Assembly (NCBI RefSeq): GCF_009910325.1
Contig: NZ_SUMG01000013.1
Coordinates: forward strand, 1-64,000
DNA length: 64,000 nt
Source: Isachenkonia alkalipeptolytica
GTDB lineage: Bacteria > Bacillota > Clostridia > Peptostreptococcales > T1SED10-28
Direction: 5' to 3'
Made by a program: the position numbers and the translations under genes. The notes below the pieces were generated by a model. It ran no database searches. It worked only from the letters and a program-made list of their open reading frames with translations, and was not told where the DNA came from. Within the stretch, counting starts at the first letter, position 1, and each line of letters starts with the position of its first letter. This document shows positions 53,671 through 61,938 of the stretch, in pieces.

Positions 53671-54312
53671 CTATGACTTTTTCTTTATAAGCTTTGCAGG
53701 CACCCCGGCGTAGATGGAGTCTTCCTCCACGTCTTTTAACACCACGGCGCCGGCACCGATGGTGGCCCCTTTTCCAATACGGGAAAGTCCCGTAACCAAG
53801 GTGGCACCCATGCCCACAAAGACTTCCTCTTTGATATCGATGGAGGCCCCCACCCCGGAAAGGGTGGAAATTAAGCAGGCTTTTCCTACTTTGGTGTGAT
53901 GGGCGATTACTACATTGGGACTGATGATACAGTAGTCGCCGATGGTAACTTTTGTCCATACATATACATTTGCTTGAATATAGATCCCTTTTCCAAGGGT
54001 TGCGCTCTTATTGATGGTGGCGGCGGGATGGATCATATTGGGAGTGTCTCCCCCGTTATGGTCAATTTCTTCCATGATCTTTCGGCGGATTTTATTGTTT
54101 CCAATGGCTACGATAAACCGCTTCCCGGGGAAAAAGTCTTGGCTCAACGCCGAAACCTTTCCCAGCACCGGGGCCCCCATAATGTATGCACCTTGTTTTT
54201 CATCGGCCTCGTCATAAAAACCTTTTACGGTATACCCCAGGGTTTCTGCCAACTCGTGCATGGCTTCTCCGTAGGTACCGGCGCCGATGATATAAATTTC
54301 CTTTTTATCCAT
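53671..54312 (-). CDS. NeuD/PglD-family sugar O/N-acyltransferase
   Basis: This acyltransferase has 213 residues. The N-terminal half is a Rossmann-like domain (YIIGAGTYGEAMHELAETL), and the C-terminal half is a left-handed beta-helix of hexapeptide repeats (IHPAATINKSATLGKGIYIQ, VIAHHTKVGKA, IGKGATIGAGAVV). PglD acetylates the 4-amino group of UDP-2-acetamido-4-amino sugars; its catalytic His fits H134 or H135 in VIAHHTKV. With the neighbouring aminotransferase and phosphoglycosyl transferase it forms a PglC/D/E-like (EpsL/M/N-like) set. AAGGAG precedes the ATG. Confidence 0.9.
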   Translation of the reverse strand: MDKKEIYIIGAGTYGEAMHELAETLGYTVKGFYDEADEKQGAYIMGAPVLGKVSALSQDFFPGKRFIVAIGNNKIRRKIMEEIDHNGGDTPNMIHPAATINKSATLGKGIYIQANVYVWTKVTIGDYCIISPNVVIAHHTKVGKACLISTLSGVGASIDIKEEVFVGMGATLVTGLSRIGKGATIGAGAVVLKDVEEDSIYAGVPAKLIKKKS

Positions 54313-54345
54313 CTTCTTTTCTCCTTCTATTTGCCTCTTTCTTCT

Positions 54346-54975
54346 TCATTGTTTTTCCCGGTCCAAATCCGTCCCTTGAAACTTCTCCATGGTAACCTGC
54401 TGACTTTTGTTTACGTCTTGGCGTTTAAAAACCTTAAACACCGTAAGAAAAAGTATTTTTATATCCAAGGTGATCCGCAGATTGTCCACATACCACACGT
54501 CGTAATCAAACTTTTCCTCCCAGGAGATGGTGTTTCGTCCGTTGATCTGAGCCCAACCGGTGATTCCCGGCCGCACTTCATGGCGCCGGGCCTGATGCTT
54601 ATTGTACCGGGGGAGATACTCCACCAACAGGGGTCTTGGTCCCACCAGGCTCATCTCTCCCTTCAAAACGTTGATCAGTTCCGGAAGCTCGTCGAGACTG
54701 GTGCTTCGCATCATTTTTCCGAACCTGGTGTGGCGCTGTTCGTTGGGCAGGAGATTGCCCTGGGCATCCCGGGTATTTAACATGGTACGAAACTTAATCA
54801 TTTTAAATATTTCTCCATCCTTCCCCGGTCGCTCCTGGACGAAAAAAACCGGGCTTCCCATCTTTTTTCGAATCATCCCTGCGGTGATCAAAAACACGGG
54901 ACTTAACACAATCAACCCCAGTAAAGACAGGACAATATCCAGTAGTCGTTTGATGCTTAATCTGACTGTTCTCAT
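54346..54975 (-). CDS. Initiating phosphoglycosyl transferase (PglC/EpsL-like)
   Basis: This monotopic sugar-phosphate transferase of about 209 residues starts glycan assembly by placing the first sugar on undecaprenyl phosphate. A single re-entrant membrane helix (RLLDIVLSLLGLIVLSPVF) is followed by the core motifs FKMIKFRTM, TSLDELPELINVLKGEMSLV, GPRPL and RPGITGWAQING. The short size and absence of extra membrane segments match PglC rather than WbaP. Next to PglD- and PglE-like genes, its substrate is probably a UDP-diacetamido sugar such as diNAcBac. GGTGA favours the ATG at 54975; the 31 extra codons upstream are not needed. Confidence 0.92.
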   Translation of the reverse strand: MRTVRLSIKRLLDIVLSLLGLIVLSPVFLITAGMIRKKMGSPVFFVQERPGKDGEIFKMIKFRTMLNTRDAQGNLLPNEQRHTRFGKMMRSTSLDELPELINVLKGEMSLVGPRPLLVEYLPRYNKHQARRHEVRPGITGWAQINGRNTISWEEKFDYDVWYVDNLRITLDIKILFLTVFKVFKRQDVNKSQQVTMEKFQGTDLDREKQ

Positions 54976-55124
54976 AACTTCACCTTTTCTGTTTTTCTGG
55001 CATTGTGATACATTTGCTCCATGAAACCATATCCCTATAATCATACCTTTTTTTTCCGTTGATTTCAAGATTATTAAGGGTTTTCTCCTCTAATCAAGCT
55101 AAGCTCCCAAAAGGGAGCCCGGCT

Positions 55125-57125
55125 TTAGTCGGTACTTTGTTCCATGGGCTGATCCTCATAGAGGTAAGCTCGCAGTCGATTGGCTGCTTCCGCCCGGTCA
55201 AACACGTAGTAGTACACCCCGTTGATCATCTGCCCCTGGGCAAGATCCGAAGTGGGAAACTGCACCTGTTCGATGGTACGAATGTTTTGTGTCACGGCTT
55301 TTCTTGCCATATTCAGCATATAGTTCGAAGACATATTTGTGGTCATATGAGGAAAGATGTCGTTCATCATCCCGGGATAAGAGGTCACCGGGGCGTTGAG
55401 GCCCTTTTGAATGGTGGCCTCCATAACGTCCCGCTGCCTTCTGGTTCGCTCAAAGTCCGAGTCGATCTTTCGGATTCTGGAAAAATCCAGAGCCTGCCTT
55501 CCGGTTAAGGTATAGGTGCCTCCCCTTTCCAGTCCTTTAATTTGGGTTGCTTCCCGGTCGGTAATTTCCTGCTCAATACCACCCATGGCATCAATGATCG
55601 CCGGCATGGAATTGAAATTCACGGAAACGAAATCCCGGATATCCAGTCTAAAGTTTTGGTTCAGGGTTTTGATGGCCAGCTCCGGCCCTCCAAAGGCATA
55701 GGCGTGGTTTACCTTGTCCATGCCCCGTCCGGGGATCTCCACATAGGAGTCCCGCATAATGGAGGTGATTTTAATCTTATCGTTGTTCTCATCCAAAGTT
55801 ACAATCATGATCGCGTCACTCCGCCCCCGCATCCCTTCGGCGGAGTCAATACCGAATACGGCGATGTTGGTCACCCCACGGCTCCCTTCCTCTTCAATCC
55901 CCAGGGACTCATCGTCCCGGGCAATTTCTTCCCGTTCGATCCGGTCCAGTAGATAAAGAGCGCCAACGTAACCCAGTAATAACACCGCCACCAGCACACC
56001 GATGATGATCAGTACCGCCCGTCTTCGCCGCTTTTTTTGACTTAGGCTCGGTTTCTTTTCCGTTGCCTTTGAAGAAGGATCCTGGCCCGGAACAATTTCA
56101 TAGGGTGATTCCTCTTCCTTCGCCCCTTCCTTTGCCCCGGGGCGCCCTTGTTCACCAAGGCCTCCAGCTCCCATTTCACCCCTTCCTTTCGGGGCCTTTT
56201 CTTCTCCGGCGTCCCTTGGTCCACGATCCATCCGCCGTTTTTTCCGGGTTTTGTAAAGGGAGCGCAATAAAAAGATCAAGGCGATAATCATCAGAATTAA
56301 CAGCAGAAAAACCATGCCGAAAATCGGATTTCTCCACAACCAGGCAAAAAAGCCTCTGCGGCGGTCTTCCTCCTCTTCTTCTTCCTCTTCATCGTCTATA
56401 AGCTCGTCGGTTTGCGTGTAGGTAAAGCTGATGGTCTCACGCTGACCGTTTTCTGTGATTTCCATGGCCTTGGACGCTTCGTCGGACAGTTCATAGCCTT
56501 CAATTTCAATGGCTTGAAAATGATGGACCCCTGCGGGTAGCTCATCAAAAATATCCTCTTGCCGAATTTCTTCCCCGGCCGCATCCAGGTACTGCACCAC
56601 AACCGTCCCCTTCACTGCCGGCGCCTGGGAAGGCGGTGTGGGGGCCGGAGCTTCCTCAGCGGGTTCTTCCTCTGCCGGAGCTTCTTCCGGTTCCTCTTCC
56701 CTCTCTTCCGGAGCCTCCACATACTCAAAGTCCAATACCAAAAGCTCTCCGTCCCTGGTCAGGGTTACGGACTTGCTTCGGGGACTTACTAAATCATATC
56801 CGGAGATGGTTTTCGCGGAATAGCTGTGTTCTCCCAGGGGCAGGTCCTGATGAAGGACAGAATCCCCCACTGGGTTGCCCTCGCTGTCAATATAGCGAAT
56901 CCGAATGTTGCCCCGGGCCTCCTCTTCCGAAGGTTCTTCCTCGGGGTCCTCCTCGGGTTCTGTCTCCTCCTCGGTTTCTTCTTCCGATTCTTCTTCAGCA
57001 GCTTCCTCCGTTTCCTGTTGAAGGGCACGGCTGTCTTCCTCCCCATAAATGTCGGCGATGCCGAAAGAAAGGATCATCGTTAGGATCATTAACAACATAA
57101 ACCATTTTCTCATTTGTTTATTCAT
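55125..57125 (-). CDS. LCP-family glycopolymer ligase fused to external MucBP repeats
   Basis: This protein has about 666 residues and an unusual design. A signal peptide and an acidic linker are followed by two MucBP-like modules (about 72-136 and 172-238). A first membrane helix (about 266-288) leads into a basic, Gly-rich cytoplasmic segment, and a second helix (about 370-391) leads out to an LCP domain (about 417-666). The LCP part has NIAVFGIDS, GRSDAIMIVTL, SIMRDSYVEIPG and SRIRKIDSDFERTRRQRDVM, with the arginines and aspartates that bind lipid pyrophosphate. LCP enzymes transfer undecaprenyl-linked polymers to the wall. MucBP modules bind glycans or proteins and may recruit the polymer or an acceptor. 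GAGGT marks the ATG at 57125. No terminator separates it from the glycan operon downstream apart from a short hairpin (55103-55118). Confidence 0.9.
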   Translation of the reverse strand: MNKQMRKWFMLLMILTMILSFGIADIYGEEDSRALQQETEEAAEEESEEETEEETEPEEDPEEEPSEEEARGNIRIRYIDSEGNPVGDSVLHQDLPLGEHSYSAKTISGYDLVSPRSKSVTLTRDGELLVLDFEYVEAPEEREEEPEEAPAEEEPAEEAPAPTPPSQAPAVKGTVVVQYLDAAGEEIRQEDIFDELPAGVHHFQAIEIEGYELSDEASKAMEITENGQRETISFTYTQTDELIDDEEEEEEEEDRRRGFFAWLWRNPIFGMVFLLLILMIIALIFLLRSLYKTRKKRRMDRGPRDAGEEKAPKGRGEMGAGGLGEQGRPGAKEGAKEEESPYEIVPGQDPSSKATEKKPSLSQKKRRRRAVLIIIGVLVAVLLLGYVGALYLLDRIEREEIARDDESLGIEEEGSRGVTNIAVFGIDSAEGMRGRSDAIMIVTLDENNDKIKITSIMRDSYVEIPGRGMDKVNHAYAFGGPELAIKTLNQNFRLDIRDFVSVNFNSMPAIIDAMGGIEQEITDREATQIKGLERGGTYTLTGRQALDFSRIRKIDSDFERTRRQRDVMEATIQKGLNAPVTSYPGMMNDIFPHMTTNMSSNYMLNMARKAVTQNIRTIEQVQFPTSDLAQGQMINGVYYYVFDRAEAANRLRAYLYEDQPMEQSTD

Positions 57126-57144
57126 TACTTTTACCTCACAGTTA

Positions 57145-57173
57145 ATCATAGATTTTCCTATCAACGTTTCCAA
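57145..57173 (-). promoter_or_regulatory. Sigma-A promoter for the MucBP-LCP gene
   Basis: On the minus strand TTGGAA (57168-57173) and TATGAT (57145-57150) are 17 bases apart, about 20 bases before the start codon. Confidence 0.55.
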
Positions 57174-57261
57174 GTTAAGGTTTATGAACGGTAGTATTCA
57201 CCAGTTTATTATTTTAGCCATACCACCGGCCATCTTATATATTATACTGGAGTTTTGCATT

Positions 57262-58608
57262 TTAGAAAAGTTTTTTTCTTTCGTAAAGGGTTTTGCCAAG
57301 ACCCATGGCCAGGCCGATGTTCGTTAGGACCAGTAGGATAAAGATTCCCATAAGGGTGGGATCCTCTTGTAGCCTACCAAAAAAGCTTTTTTCTTCGATT
57401 ACCCCTTGAACCTCCACCTCTTGGACAACTTCCACTTCCACCGACCGATCAAAGTAGCGCTGCAGGGTGTTTTCCTCCCCATCATACAAGTAAAAACCCG
57501 GTTCTTCATTTTCATATTTGGCGTATACAAGATAGAACTCCGGTTTTTGTCCACCTTCCAGTTGCCAAGCATCCACTGTCATATCTTCTATGGTCAGCTC
57601 CGCCTCTTGGTAGCCTTCGGGTAAATCCTCCTTCATGTCCCCTTCCTCGTCATCGTTGAAGGACAAAAGGGTATAATTTCCACCGGCACTAATAATAATA
57701 TACGGATACAGCTCCCGGTTTTGGTTATCATAGATGAAAAACCTTCCGTGTTCCTCATTTTCATCGGTTAAATAAAGCAGGGTCAGATTTTTTGCCTCAC
57801 TGTGAGCGGCCTCTACGGGCTGACCCTCAAATTCTATTTCCATGATTTCAAAGCCTTCCGGCAGCCAGCTCTCTTCAAGAGCTTCTTGAAGTTGCCACTG
57901 TTCGCCACCGATTTCTATGAGGGCTTCTCTTACCCGGTCGTCTTCATCGTCTTCAGCTTCAGCGGACTCTTCTTCCTCTTGATCTGTACCGTCGCTGTGT
58001 TCATCGTCCTCCGTTTCATTTGTATCTTCTTCCGGTTCTGGTTCCGGTTCTGGCTCCGGTTCTGGCTCTGGTTCCGGTTCTGGTTCCGGTTCCGGTTCTG
58101 GTTCTGGCTCTGGTTCTGGTTCTGGCTCTGGTTCTGGCTCTGGTTCCGGCTCTGGCTCCGGCTCTGGCTCCGGATTGCTTACGGTTATGGAAGTAGAGGC
58201 CGTTGGACTTCCTAACAACTCTTCTTCCATATCGTAGACCTGACTGCTACTTATTGCAAAGTTTGCGGTTCCCTCTTTCTTTCCTCGAAAGGTAAAGGTC
58301 GCCTGAAGCCGGGAGGTTTCCGATGAAGTTGCAAAGATTGCGATGGTGCCGCTTCCGCCCCCTGCATTACCCCCATCTCCACTAACAAACTCCAGTACAT
58401 CGGCGTTGTAGCTCACATTCCCACTTACGGCTCCGATATCCGATGCATTGAAGTTCACGGTAACGGTGACGGAGTCACCTTCTTCAATGGTTGTAGAACT
58501 AAGACTAATGGTTGCACCGGCTTGAGCAAAACTATGGATTGGATGCAGATTAAAAATGACCATTATCGTAAGAATCGTTAGCAAAAGTTTATTTTTCTTT
58601 GGTTTCAT
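57262..58608 (-). CDS. Membrane-anchored cohesin protein with Pro-Glu linker
   Basis: This surface protein has 448 residues. A signal peptide is followed by a cohesin-type beta domain (about 30-148: [47 protein letters not shown]). A rod of about 24 Pro-Glu dipeptides comes next. An unknown module then occurs twice ([18 protein letters not shown] and [14 protein letters not shown], each followed by an aromatic strand such as [15 protein letters not shown]). A C-terminal membrane helix (about 418-440) and a basic tail hold it to the cell. Cohesins bind dockerins, and a dockerin protein is encoded two genes upstream. Its start overlaps the end of the preceding cohesin gene by 20 bases, so translation is coupled. 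GGAGG precedes the ATG at 58608; the longer frame has no ribosome site. Confidence 0.9.
   Translation of the reverse strand: MKPKKNKLLLTILTIMVIFNLHPIHSFAQAGATISLSSTTIEEGDSVTVTVNFNASDIGAVSGNVSYNADVLEFVSGDGGNAGGGSGTIAIFATSSETSRLQATFTFRGKKEGTANFAISSSQVYDMEEELLGSPTASTSITVSNPEPEPEPEPEPEPEPEPEPEPEPEPEPEPEPEPEPEPEPEPEPEPEPEEDTNETEDDEHSDGTDQEEEESAEAEDDEDDRVREALIEIGGEQWQLQEALEESWLPEGFEIMEIEFEGQPVEAAHSEAKNLTLLYLTDENEEHGRFFIYDNQNRELYPYIIISAGGNYTLLSFNDDEEGDMKEDLPEGYQEAELTIEDMTVDAWQLEGGQKPEFYLVYAKYENEEPGFYLYDGEENTLQRYFDRSVEVEVVQEVEVQGVIEEKSFFGRLQEDPTLMGIFILLVLTNIGLAMGLGKTLYERKKLF
58034..58171 (-). repeat. Hexanucleotide tandem repeat encoding Pro-Glu
   Basis: About 23 copies of a six-base unit (variants of GAACCG and GAGCCA read on the minus strand) encode a (Pro-Glu) rod. 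Copy number can change without shifting the frame. Confidence 0.9.
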
Positions 58609-59605
58609 GATGATTCCTCCGTTGTTTATTCGATTTTGCTTCCCCAAGGAGTTGCTCCAGGAGTACAATGGCTAAAATTAAAATCGTTGCCAGGACAATC
58701 AGTAAGGTAATCGGCCAGAGCAAGAATTCCCTTCGGCTTTCTCCTTGACCCTGGACTTCAACTTCCTTCTCAACGATGATCTCTTCTTCTGCGGCTCTTT
58801 GCAAAGTGCCTTCCCGTTGATCATAAAAGTAAATCTTCGGCTTCCCTTCCTGGGCCCTTGCAGTGACCAGATAGACGTCTTCCGGCAGATCCTCGGTGCG
58901 GTATACCGATAGTGGGATTTCACCTATATGTAGTATGCTCATTTCAGCCTTGGAAATTTGTTGATAGATGGAAAAAAGCTGAAATGACTGAAGGGTATTT
59001 AGGGCTTTTTCATCGTCCACACCCTGTTCACCCTTTTCCTCTTCGGACTTTTCCTCTTGATTTTCATCGGTTTCCGATGCTTCATCAAAGGACAGTACCA
59101 GGCTCTCCGTAGGACCTCCTAAATAGTTGCCCTGTTCATAAGAAATAACTTCCGAGAATTCTACTACGAACTCCGCCGGTCCACTATCTTTTACTAAAAA
59201 GACAAACTCATACCCTCGACTATCCGAGGGGCTGTTTACACTGTCGGAGATCACTCCCTTGCCCTGTCCAAATTGAGCGACGTTCCCCCCTCCCGATTGG
59301 TATTCTAGGCGTTCATCATCGTAGATGATATCCGCATGAATGGTACCGATGCTTTGATCACTCTCAAAGCCTACGTAGATCGTGATGACTTCACCGGCGA
59401 CAACCCCATTGGGTCCTGCTTCAATTTGAAGACCCACATCCTCTGCAAAAACCGGGCCGGGACTTAAAAAAAAGCCAATGATCATGAGAAACATCACCGA
59501 GAGAACCCTGTTTTTCGTTCTTATCTTCTGCCTTTCATTGCCGTCTATTGTCCTTACTCCATTGTCCCTTTTTAAATCTTGCCTCTTCATATCTCTTGTA
59601 TACAT
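58589..59605 (-). CDS. Membrane-anchored cohesin-like protein
   Basis: This surface protein has 338 residues. A long basic N-terminus and a hydrophobic signal (about 34-55, ending VFAED) precede a cohesin-like domain (about 56-174: [51 protein letters not shown]). An acidic linker follows, then one copy of the juxtamembrane module shared with the next gene ([23 protein letters not shown]), then a membrane helix (about 295-317) and a basic tail. It is the middle gene of the dockerin/cohesin operon, 11 bases after the SpoIID-like gene. AAAGGGTG precedes the ATG. The cohesin call rests on fold-like motifs and context, so it is slightly less certain than for the neighbour. Confidence 0.85.
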   Translation of the reverse strand: MYTRDMKRQDLKRDNGVRTIDGNERQKIRTKNRVLSVMFLMIIGFFLSPGPVFAEDVGLQIEAGPNGVVAGEVITIYVGFESDQSIGTIHADIIYDDERLEYQSGGGNVAQFGQGKGVISDSVNSPSDSRGYEFVFLVKDSGPAEFVVEFSEVISYEQGNYLGGPTESLVLSFDEASETDENQEEKSEEEKGEQGVDDEKALNTLQSFQLFSIYQQISKAEMSILHIGEIPLSVYRTEDLPEDVYLVTARAQEGKPKIYFYDQREGTLQRAAEEEIIVEKEVEVQGQGESRREFLLWPITLLIVLATILILAIVLLEQLLGEAKSNKQRRNHHETKEK

Positions 59606-59616
59606 ATCAGCACCCT

Positions 59617-61695
59617 TTACTGCGTTAGATTGATCATCCCAAGTAAATGTCTTTGTAGCCTTAACAGATCCAGAATCCCCACATCACCGCTTCGGGTTAC
59701 ATCCGAGGCTTTAAGGGGTGACCCTTCCAGATCGGTCAGGCCTAGCAAGTATCTTTGTAGTCTCAATAAATCAATAATGGTAATATCTCCGTCGCCGTTA
59801 ATATCCCCCAGTATAATCACTCGGTAATCTGTTAATACTTCTTCCCCGTCATCGTTAAGAACCTTTACTCCATCACCGGTGGCCATGCTACCGGAAGTTT
59901 TCTCCTCACCCTTGGCATTGAAAAGCTTTAGGGAGCCTTCCTTTATGGTAACTTCGTTAAAAAAGTTTTCGACCGAGGTTTTCGGAGGGATTTTGGTAAT
60001 GGTTTTTTCTTCTATCTTATAGCGGTCACTGATGATTTTAAAATTTTTCCCCGGGGGATTGTCTTCATCGTTTTCATCCTCCGGCGGCTCCGGTAAGGTT
60101 GGACCGGTTGTATCCAGGGTAAGGATCTTGGCTCCGTCAAAGTAAAAGGCGAGGATCTCTTTATGCCCTTTCCCTTCCTCAGCCATTTGTTGAGCCCCCC
60201 GCTGGCTCATGCCCACCCCATGACCGAAACGACGGTTCACAAAGTTGTAGCCATCCTCGGCATCTTCCACACTGCGCATTCGAAGATTTCCGTTGAAATA
60301 GGGATGTCCCAGAAGATAGGTGCCCCTCGGCGATTGCCTCATCAAAACCAGATCGATTTCCACTTCTTTTTTCTCCGAGAGATCTCCTTTCCCGGAGCCA
60401 TTTGTGTTTGGGGTATCATACTGTAGCAAAACCTTCCCCTCGGCGGTTACATAGCTTCGACTGCCGGTTCCCGGGTAACGCTCTTTTCCGTTTTTCAAGG
60501 ACGTTATCTCCACTAACTTAAGGTCGTGTTTGTTTTCTATATCCATGCCTTGCTCTCTTAACTTCTCAAAGGCTCTCCTCTGCATCTCCTGAAGCACAGG
60601 ACTGAAATACTGATATCGCTTCTCTTCCTCCGTGGTCTCTTTTAGGGCATAATCCCGGTGCACATAGCCCTCTTTTCTTTCCTCTCCCGATTGATACCAA
60701 ATCTTATACCAACTGCCCTCTGTGCTGATATAGGGAAGCGTCGTATCACGACTTACCTGACCCATGCTGCTGTACGTTGTTCCCGGTCCCCTCCGGACAT
60801 TCAAGGAATGTCCTTCCCCGGTGTCGATTCGAACGATTTCCTGATTATCAAAAATTCCGTAATCCTCGGTAATCTTCTTCGGGACATAAAAAGTTTCCGT
60901 AAGACTTGCGGGGTTTCGAAGATCATAGGGATCCTCTTTTTGGACTAGATAGGGGAATTCTCTATTTTTTTCGGCTCCTCCTCCCCAAGTACTTCCCGGA
61001 AATTCCGTCTGTCCTCCGTTGGAGGCGGCGTAAAAGGTGTCGATCACCTTCCCCTGGTACTGAAGAACCTGGCCCCGGGTTTCTTCCACGGCTCGGATCG
61101 CACGTTCGTACCTGGGGTTATACCCTTTGTATACCTGATGCACTGTGGTGTCCACCAAGTCATAATCCCCTCTGCCGTCCATTCGTTTTGCAGCGTATCC
61201 CCGAGCGGTTACCGCTTGGGCTTTCAAAGCTTCTAACGGGAAGCTGTTACTCATTTCGTAGGCCACCACTCCGTACAGGTATTTTTCAAAGGCTACCTGA
61301 TTGATTACCTGGAGGCTGCCTTGGTTGCTTGTGAACTGCATCTGACCTAAATAGTCAATATCTCCGTGGTCGGTCCCCTTAAGATGCAGGGTGTATTTTT
61401 CATCCCTTGGTATTAAGGTCAGGCTATTGGAAATCTTTTCATCAACTTGATTTCCCTTTATATGTACTTTGTTGTTTGACGTTTTTTTTATGGTATAGTT
61501 CCCCGGTTCGATAAAGATTTCCGGTTTTTCCGATATGTAATAATCTCCCTTTGTGGTGATACGCAGGGTTGAACCCCCGGTGGATATCTTTACTCGAATC
61601 TCGGAGTAGTCCCGCTCTGCGGTAGCATCAAAGTTCATGGGGACAAGAATAATGAATATTATGATAACGATGAAAAAAATCCCGGCATTTTTCAT
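59617..61695 (-). CDS. Secreted SpoIID/LytB-family protein with SH3b insert and type I dockerin
   Basis: This protein has 692 residues. After a signal peptide and a beta-rich region (about 30-125), the SpoIID domain begins (VINQVAFEKYLYGVVAYEM, ALKAQAVTARGYA, FYAASNGGQTEF). It is interrupted by an SH3b domain (about 290-352: LNVRRGPGTTYS) and resumes with FGHGVGMSQRGAQQMA (about 490-505). A linker module of the type often found before dockerins follows, then a dockerin with calcium loops DINGDGDITIID and DVTRSGDVGILD and mirrored helices LLRLQRYLLG/LLRLQRHLLG. SpoIID-type enzymes are lytic transglycosylases acting on denuded glycan strands. AGGAGG lies 8 bases before the ATG at 61695 and only 2 before an upstream TTG. 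It heads a three-gene operon with two cohesin proteins. Confidence 0.93.
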   Translation of the reverse strand: MKNAGIFFIVIIIFIILVPMNFDATAERDYSEIRVKISTGGSTLRITTKGDYYISEKPEIFIEPGNYTIKKTSNNKVHIKGNQVDEKISNSLTLIPRDEKYTLHLKGTDHGDIDYLGQMQFTSNQGSLQVINQVAFEKYLYGVVAYEMSNSFPLEALKAQAVTARGYAAKRMDGRGDYDLVDTTVHQVYKGYNPRYERAIRAVEETRGQVLQYQGKVIDTFYAASNGGQTEFPGSTWGGGAEKNREFPYLVQKEDPYDLRNPASLTETFYVPKKITEDYGIFDNQEIVRIDTGEGHSLNVRRGPGTTYSSMGQVSRDTTLPYISTEGSWYKIWYQSGEERKEGYVHRDYALKETTEEEKRYQYFSPVLQEMQRRAFEKLREQGMDIENKHDLKLVEITSLKNGKERYPGTGSRSYVTAEGKVLLQYDTPNTNGSGKGDLSEKKEVEIDLVLMRQSPRGTYLLGHPYFNGNLRMRSVEDAEDGYNFVNRRFGHGVGMSQRGAQQMAEEGKGHKEILAFYFDGAKILTLDTTGPTLPEPPEDENDEDNPPGKNFKIISDRYKIEEKTITKIPPKTSVENFFNEVTIKEGSLKLFNAKGEEKTSGSMATGDGVKVLNDDGEEVLTDYRVIILGDINGDGDITIIDLLRLQRYLLGLTDLEGSPLKASDVTRSGDVGILDLLRLQRHLLGMINLTQ

Positions 61696-61736
61696 AAACA
61701 AAGCCTCCTACAGACGTTGCAATTGATATTACAACA

Positions 61737-61765
61737 ATGATACTGAATTGCTTAGAAAATGTCAA
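61737..61765 (-). promoter_or_regulatory. Sigma-A promoter of the dockerin/cohesin operon
   Basis: On the minus strand TTGACA (61760-61765) and TATCAT (61737-61742) are 17 bases apart. It is divergent from the LCP promoter about 30 bases away, so the two units could share a regulator. Confidence 0.7.
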
Positions 61766-61792
61766 TTCGATTCCTTTTTTCCTCCGGGAAAA

Positions 61793-61821
61793 TTGTTTTT
61801 ATGGATAAATAATGGTATGAT
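61793..61821 (+). promoter_or_regulatory. Sigma-A promoter of the LCP gene
   Basis: TTGTTT (61793-61798) and TATGAT (61816-61821) are 17 bases apart. The remaining leader to the TTG start is about 110 bases. Confidence 0.55.
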
Positions 61822-61938
61822 AAAATGAACCGAATTTATCCATTTGTACCGCCTATAGAAGCGGCAGTTCAACTTACCACCCCTGATTGTCAAATAATAA
61901 TTATCATTTACCAAACACCTTTACAAGGAGGAACCCTT

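Noticed and set aside
53594-53959. N-terminal extension of the aminotransferase
   Set aside because: The extension overlaps the acetyltransferase gene in another frame, is Arg/His/Gly-rich and not protein-like, and AGGAGG marks the internal ATG.
57802-58215. Plus-strand frame with Phe/Trp/Leu-rich low-complexity protein
   Set aside because: It is the antisense reading of the Pro-Glu hexamer tract and has no ribosome binding site.
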